A DNA stretch of 64,000 nt. Source: Prauserella salsuginis (lineage in GTDB: Bacteria > Actinomycetota > Actinomycetes > Mycobacteriales > Pseudonocardiaceae). The notes beneath the pieces were generated by a model. It saw only the letters and a list, made by a program, of their open reading frames with translations, did no database searches and had not been told where the DNA came from. The stretch spans positions 744,001-808,000 of the forward strand of contig NZ_JANBBF010000009.1 in assembly GCF_024648885.1 (NCBI RefSeq), written 5' to 3'. This document shows positions 57,908-64,000 of this stretch, one piece after another (the stretch's first letter is position 1; each line of letters begins with the position of its first letter). The position numbers and the translations under genes were made by a program.

Positions 57908-59923
57908 GTGTCCACCGAAGCCGACCCCGAATCCGACGTCCGCGTGCCACGCGGGGCGGGCATTGCACCCCTCCTGACCGTCGGCGCGCTCCTCGGCATC
58001 GTCGTCGCGGTCGGCCTGGTAGCGCTGACGGGCGGACTCGGCGAGGTCGCCGGCATCTCCGACCCCGGCCCGCTCACCACCTACGGCATCACGGTCGTCC
58101 GGGTCGCCGCCGACCTCGCATCGGCCGTGTGCATCGGATCGCTTTTGCTCGCCGCGTTCCTCGTGCCGCCCCAGCGGTCCGGCACGCTCGCCGCCGACGG
58201 CTACGCGGCAGTCCGCACCGCCGGTCACGCCGCGTGGGCCTGGTTCGTCCTCGCGCTGACCTCGGTGTTCTTCGTCGCTGCCGACGGTGCCGGCCGCCCG
58301 GTCACCGAGCTGCTCGAGCCCGAAGTCTTCCTCAACTTCGTCGGCGCCATCGAACAGCCGAAGGCCTGGCTCATGACGTCGGGCATCGCACTGCTGCTCG
58401 TCCTCGGCTGCCGACTGGTGCTGACGTGGGGCTGGACGACGGTGCTGTTCTTCGTCGCCGTCGCGGGCCTGCTGCCCGTCGCCATGACCGGTCACTCCGC
58501 CAGCGGCGGATCCCACGACCTGGCCACGAACAGCCTGCTGTTCCACCTGCTCGGCGCCGCACTGTGGGTCGGCGGGCTCATCGCGCTCCTCGCGCACGGA
58601 CGCAGACGCGGCGCGCACCTGACGCTCGCTGCCACCCGGTTCTCGAAGATCGCGCTGGTCGCCTGGATCGTCATGGCCGCGTCCGGAGTCGTCAACGCGC
58701 TCGTGCGGGTGGAGCCGGGAGACCTGCTCACCACCGACTACGGCCTGCTCGTGCTGGCGAAGGTGGTCCTGCTGCTGATGCTCGGCGTGTTCGGGCACCA
58801 GCAGCGCAGTCGCAGCATCGCGGGGCTGCGCGACGGTGCGGGCGGAGGGCAGCTGCTGCGCCTCGCCGGCGTCGAAGTGCTGATCATGCTCGTCACGATC
58901 GGGCTCGCGGCCGCGCTCGCACGGACCCCGCCGCCCTCGGAGATCGCCGCTCAGCCGTCGACGACCGAGCTGCTGCTCGGCTACGAACTCTCCGGCGCTC
59001 CCACGTTCTGGACGCTGCTCACCGCATGGCGGTTCGATCTCGTCTACGGCACGGCGGCGATCGTGCTTGCGGGGCTCTACCTGGCCGGGGTGCGCAGGTT
59101 GCGCCGCCGAGGTGACCCGTGGCCCGTCGGCCGGACCTGGGCGTGGGTGCTCGGCTGCGCCATGTTGCTGGTGGCGACCTCGTCCGGCATCGGGCGCTAC
59201 TCGCCGTCGATGTTCAGCATGCACATGGTCAGCCACATGTTCCTGTCGATGGGCGTGCCTGTACTCCTCGTACTCGGCGGCCCGGTCACGTTGGCGCTGC
59301 GTGCGTTGCCGACCGCGGGCAGGAACGCGCCCCCGGGGCCGCGGGAGTGGCTGCTGGCGTTCGTCCACTCGCCCGTGACGCGGGTGCTGACCAACCCGGT
59401 GGTGGCGACGACGCTGTTCGTCGGTTCCTTCTACGGCCTCTACTACTCGGGGATGTTCGACGCCGCGCTGAACTACCACTGGGCGCATCTGGCGATGAAG
59501 GCCCACTTCCTGCTGGCGGGGTACGTCTTCTACTGGCCCGTGATCGGCATCGATCCGTCACCGCGGCGACTGCCGCACCTGGTCAAGCTCGGCATGGTGT
59601 TCGTGTCGATGCCGTTCCACGCGTTCTTCGGCGTGACGCTCATGAACATGCAGACGGTGATCGGCGAGGCGTTCTACCGGGGGCTCGGGTTGCCCTGGGT
59701 CGAGGACCTGCTGCTCGACCAGCAGACCGGCGGCGGCATCGCATGGGCGACGGGTGAGATTCCCGTGGTGATCGTGATGGTCGCGCTGCTCGTCCAGTGG
59801 GCCAGGGCCGACGACCGCGAGGCACGCCGCCGTGACCGGCGGGAGGACGCCACTGGTGAACAGGACCTGGCCGCCTACAACACGATGCTCAAGGAGCTCG
59901 CGAGCGGCACCCGGCGCGAGTAG
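57908..59923 (+). CDS. fused copper-resistance CopD / cytochrome c oxidase assembly CtaG membrane protein
   Basis: The product has 671 residues and about 16 membrane helices. The first half (to about residue 330) is CopD/YcnJ-like, with MTGHSASGGSHDLATNSLLFHLLGAALWVGGL carrying its conserved histidines. The second half is CtaG (caa3_CtaG)-like: SPSMFSMHMVSHMFLSMGVPVLLVLGGPV, MFDAALNYHWAHLAMKAHFLLAGYVFYWPVIGIDP and MPFHAFFGVTLM. This fusion is standard in actinobacteria and is thought to handle copper for the oxidase CuB site. GTG 57908 is taken as start. A 9-bp hairpin follows the stop. Confidence 0.92.
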   Translation: MSTEADPESDVRVPRGAGIAPLLTVGALLGIVVAVGLVALTGGLGEVAGISDPGPLTTYGITVVRVAADLASAVCIGSLLLAAFLVPPQRSGTLAADGYAAVRTAGHAAWAWFVLALTSVFFVAADGAGRPVTELLEPEVFLNFVGAIEQPKAWLMTSGIALLLVLGCRLVLTWGWTTVLFFVAVAGLLPVAMTGHSASGGSHDLATNSLLFHLLGAALWVGGLIALLAHGRRRGAHLTLAATRFSKIALVAWIVMAASGVVNALVRVEPGDLLTTDYGLLVLAKVVLLLMLGVFGHQQRSRSIAGLRDGAGGGQLLRLAGVEVLIMLVTIGLAAALARTPPPSEIAAQPSTTELLLGYELSGAPTFWTLLTAWRFDLVYGTAAIVLAGLYLAGVRRLRRRGDPWPVGRTWAWVLGCAMLLVATSSGIGRYSPSMFSMHMVSHMFLSMGVPVLLVLGGPVTLALRALPTAGRNAPPGPREWLLAFVHSPVTRVLTNPVVATTLFVGSFYGLYYSGMFDAALNYHWAHLAMKAHFLLAGYVFYWPVIGIDPSPRRLPHLVKLGMVFVSMPFHAFFGVTLMNMQTVIGEAFYRGLGLPWVEDLLLDQQTGGGIAWATGEIPVVIVMVALLVQWARADDREARRRDRREDATGEQDLAAYNTMLKELASGTRRE

Positions 59924-59945
59924 CACGCCCCACCGACGATTTCGG

Positions 59946-59966
59946 CCGGGACCGGCCCGGTCCCGG
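59946..59966 (+). terminator. hairpin terminator after copD-ctaG
   Basis: CCGGGACCG-GCC-CGGTCCCGG: a perfect 9-bp stem with a 3-base loop, 22 bases past the stop codon. No T-run. Confidence 0.6.
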
Positions 59967-59971
59967 CCGGG

Positions 59972-59999
59972 TTGTCCACGTCGCCGACAGCTGTCCACA
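59972..59999. promoter_or_regulatory. two DnaA-box-like sequences upstream of ssb
   Basis: TTGTCCACG (59972-59980) and CTGTCCACA (59991-59999), each one base away from TTGTCCACA, in the same orientation and 19 bases apart, about 80 bases before the ssb start. Regulation of a replication gene by DnaA would be sensible but is inferred. Confidence 0.35.
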
Positions 60000-60077
60000 G
60001 ATTCGCCGCGACGGCCTTGCCGGCCCACGTCGCCGGGCACGGTGGAGACACCGAACAACCCGGCGAGAGGAATGGCA

Positions 60078-60518
60078 ATGGCGATCGGTGAGACCACGGT
60101 GACCGTGGTGGGCAACATCTCCAGCGAGGTGTTCATGAAGGACACCCACAGCGGCTCGGTGGCCGGATTCTGGCTGCGCAGCAACGAACGGCGCTACGAC
60201 AAGGAATCGGGGGAGTGGTGCAACGGCCGGTCCCTCGCGGTGCGCGTCTCCTGCTGGCGGCGGCTCGCGGAGAACGTGCGCGACTCGCTGTCGAAGGGCG
60301 ATCCCGTCGTGGTGAGCGGGCGGTTGTACACAACCGAGTTCGTCACGGACGGGCAGTCGCGCACGGTGACCGAGTTGGAGGCACAGGCCGTCGGCCCGAA
60401 TCTTTCGTGGTGCACCAGTGGGGTTCAGCGAAACCCCCGGGGTAGGAATCGTCCCGACCCTGGGCACGGCGTCGGGGAAACGGCGGAGCCGGCGATGGCG
60501 ACCGCCTCGGCGGCCTGA
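60078..60518 (+). CDS. ssb: single-stranded DNA-binding protein
   Basis: The product has 146 residues with an OB-fold SSB core: ETTVTVVGNISSEV at strand 1, LRSNERRYDKESGEWCNGRSLAVRVSCWRRLAENV, and GDPVVVSGRLYTTEF. The C-terminal tail is short and lacks the acidic DDDIPF-type end of the essential SSB, so this is probably the second, accessory SSB of actinomycetes rather than the replicative one. ATG 60078 is preceded at 6 bases by GAGAGGA; ATG 60072 is immediately next to that site. It lies 95 bases upstream of ettA. Confidence 0.9.
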   Translation: MAIGETTVTVVGNISSEVFMKDTHSGSVAGFWLRSNERRYDKESGEWCNGRSLAVRVSCWRRLAENVRDSLSKGDPVVVSGRLYTTEFVTDGQSRTVTELEAQAVGPNLSWCTSGVQRNPRGRNRPDPGHGVGETAEPAMATASAA

Positions 60519-60613
60519 CGTGTCCGTGACCGTCGAGGGCCGAGCCGCGGACCTTCAGGGCGACAAGGCGAGGCGCCGTCAGCCGGCTCGCGGCTCGGCT
60601 CTACGATCGCGGT

Positions 60614-62290
<1,677 letters not shown>

Positions 62291-62447
62291 TCACCCGGAC
62301 CAGGGACCGCTGCGACGTTGGATAGGGTCGGTCTCTCACGAGTCGGCGGCCGGGCCGGGTAACCCGAGCACGGGAACCGGCCCCGGACCGCCGGCTCGTC
62401 GGCACGCCCATCTGCAGGAATGGAAGGCCTCACAGAGCGGAGTCCCC

Positions 62448-64000
62448 GTGGTTGCCACTGAGTCGGCCGGTACGCACGCGGTCAACGGCCGCGACACCGC
62501 GGTTCCTCGTGGTGTGCACCGAGACGACGTCACGGCGGGCGGCGTCGGCGACCTGTCCGCAGTGGAGCAGCTCCTGGATCGCGCCGACACGATGGAGTGG
62601 CGGGCGCCCGAGCTCGCCGCGATTCTCGGTGAACGGGCGGCGAGCCTGGCGGAGGCCTCCGGCGCGAACGCGCTGTGGGTGCGGGCCGAGGCCACGGTCG
62701 TTCACGCACACGTCCTGCTCGGGCATCGGGCCTCCACTGTCGGGCGGGCGGTCGCGGCCCTGCGCGCGGCGGAGGACGCCGAACTCCCGGTGATCGCCGC
62801 GCAGGTCCGTACCGACCTGGCCGTGTGCGCGCGCAGTGTCGGTGCGCCCCTCACCGGACTGGCCATCCTGCGGCCGGTGCTCACCGTGAGCGGCCTGTCG
62901 ACAGTGCGGCGCGCGACCGCGCTGTGTCACCTCGTGGGCTGCCTTGGCACGCTGGGACGCAAGGCCGAGCTCGATCGGGTGCTCCTCGAAGGCGACCGTC
63001 TCGTGGCCGCCGACGCCACACTCGACGAGGACGACAAGCTCATGGCGCGCGGCATGATCAGGCTCGGGGTGTCGGCGCACCGCAGGCGCCACGGCGACAC
63101 GATGGGCGCCGCCGATGCAGCCCGCACGGGCATCGGCTTCCTCGATCGGATGGCCGACCCGTCCCGGGACGGCGGGGTCGCCAGGGTCCGACTCGTCCTG
63201 GAGCTCGTGTGCTCGCTGCTGGACCGCGGGGACGGTGAGCCCGCGTTGGAAGCGGCGCAGTCACTGTTCGACGAACCGGAGCGTGCCGCGGCCGTCGCGC
63301 CGACCGCGTGGCTCCGTGCCGCGCTGGCCACGCGCGTCCTGCTGAGCAACGGCGCGGCCGAATCCGCCGCCACGATGCTGCGTGACGCGCTGTACGGCGT
63401 GGTGCGCCACGACCTCGACGCCGTGGTCGCGCGGCTCTGGCTGGAACTGGCGAACGTCGAGGAACGCATCGGCAATCCCGCCGAAGCCGTCACGTGTCTG
63501 CACAACGCCCGGGCAGCCGAGCAGCGGTACGCGCGTGCTCGCAGTCAGGCGCGTGCCGTCCTGCACGGTGAATTCGGTTCGGGTGAGCAGGCGCCGGTGG
63601 ATCTGGCCGAGATCGTCACCTCGGCGCGTCCGCAGCAGTCGGTCCCGGCTCCGGCCGCGGGGGTGCCCTCGGCCGTCGGACCGGCGTCCGCGCATCCCGC
63701 CGCATCACAGGTCGCGGCCGATGCCCAGCGTGCCGGAGCGGTCAACGGAGCCCCCGCGGGCGGCAGGTCCCCGAAGAGCGACGTCTCCACCCGCGCCGAC
63801 AGTGCGGCCGTGAACGGGCATCAGCCGGTCAACGGCCACGGCCCGCAGGCCCGGAACGGAGCAACCGTCGCCGGTGGCGCGTCGTCGGCAGCGGGCAGTG
63901 AGACGTCCCGGTCGAGCGATGCGACTACCGCTGCGGCCGACCGGGCCTCCACGAACGAACCGGCTGAGGCGGCAGCCGAAGCCACCATGGTGATGCCCGC
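62448..64000 (+). CDS. TPR-like helical protein with low-complexity linker (3' end outside window)
   Basis: The frame opens at GTG 62448 (GCGGAG upstream) and runs unbroken to the window edge, giving at least 517 residues. Residues about 40-370 form repeated alpha-helical pairs of alternating Ala/Leu/Arg (for example ALRAAEDAELPVIAAQVRTDLAV, LARLWLELANVEERIGNPAEAV-like units) that look like TPR repeats. From about residue 390 the sequence becomes Ala/Ser/Gly/Pro-rich with recurring VNGH/VNG motifs, a disordered linker. The C-terminal domain is not visible, so function cannot be assigned; a signalling or enzymatic output domain after the linker would be usual for this layout. Confidence 0.75.
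   Translation, partial: MVATESAGTHAVNGRDTAVPRGVHRDDVTAGGVGDLSAVEQLLDRADTMEWRAPELAAILGERAASLAEASGANALWVRAEATVVHAHVLLGHRASTVGRAVAALRAAEDAELPVIAAQVRTDLAVCARSVGAPLTGLAILRPVLTVSGLSTVRRATALCHLVGCLGTLGRKAELDRVLLEGDRLVAADATLDEDDKLMARGMIRLGVSAHRRRHGDTMGAADAARTGIGFLDRMADPSRDGGVARVRLVLELVCSLLDRGDGEPALEAAQSLFDEPERAAAVAPTAWLRAALATRVLLSNGAAESAATMLRDALYGVVRHDLDAVVARLWLELANVEERIGNPAEAVTCLHNARAAEQRYARARSQARAVLHGEFGSGEQAPVDLAEIVTSARPQQSVPAPAAGVPSAVGPASAHPAASQVAADAQRAGAVNGAPAGGRSPKSDVSTRADSAAVNGHQPVNGHGPQARNGATVAGGASSAAGSETSRSSDATTAAADRASTNEPAEAAAEATMVMP

Overview
The window is high-GC DNA (GTG and TTG starts, GGAGG-type ribosome sites, many 4-base ATGA/GTGA gene overlaps) from an actinomycete, most likely of the Pseudonocardiaceae type. 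This placement is inferred from gene content and codon style, not from a marker gene. About 54 kb is accessory catabolic DNA made of consecutive, separately regulated substrate-utilisation modules. The last 6 kb looks like conserved chromosome (CopD-CtaG fusion, ssb, ettA).

Layout. 0-3 kb: tail of a carbamoyltransferase, a membrane protein, and an amidase close to the Rhodococcus nitrile-pathway amidases. 3-12 kb: an IclR-thiolase-CoA ligase-PCC domain-SDR operon, every junction overlapping by 4 bases, divergent from a TRAP transporter (dctPQM) plus SDR, with a perfect inverted-repeat operator between. 12-17.5 kb: a leftward kinase-aldolase-dehydrogenase-transporter operon whose kinase and aldolase resemble YihV and YihT of sulfoquinovose breakdown, with a DeoR regulator and matching ATGTT-N8-AACAT sites at both promoters. 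17.6-25.5 kb: an IclR-controlled, essentially complete L-gulonate/D-fructuronate to KDG to pyruvate pathway. 25.5-31 kb: a broken antiporter and a fructan module (Tat-exported GH32, DeoR, sugar porter). 31-38.6 kb: a two-module Lrp regulator, an AbgT-type transporter with a CPG2-like M20 peptidase, a frameshifted ATP-grasp gene and a CocE-type hydrolase. 39-48.5 kb: a GntR-controlled operon with a luciferase-like monooxygenase, flavin reductase, aldehyde dehydrogenase, alpha/beta hydrolase, two AA_synth proteins and a degenerate RibBA homologue, divergent from a BCCT betaine transporter. This strongly recalls trigonelline/pyridine ring-cleavage pathways.

49-54.6 kb is the most unusual part. 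A four-gene operon (MFS transporter, SDR, FAD-linked oxidase, FGGY kinase) is followed by a convergent GlpP-family antiterminator gene. The proteins match E. coli YgcS, YgcW, YgcU, YgcE and YgcP, an enterobacterial cluster I know of no assigned function for. The operon's leader carries a strong intrinsic terminator with a seven-T run, rare in such GC-rich DNA, and an upstream hairpin that would exclude it. I infer a GlpP-type antitermination switch.

54.6-57 kb is a decayed zone beside a tRNA-Arg gene: Imm1-like immunity relics and a broken tyrosine integrase, the residue of an integrated element. No CRISPR array, complete insertion sequence or rRNA was seen. All homology statements come from reading the translations by eye and remembered family features; no database search was run.
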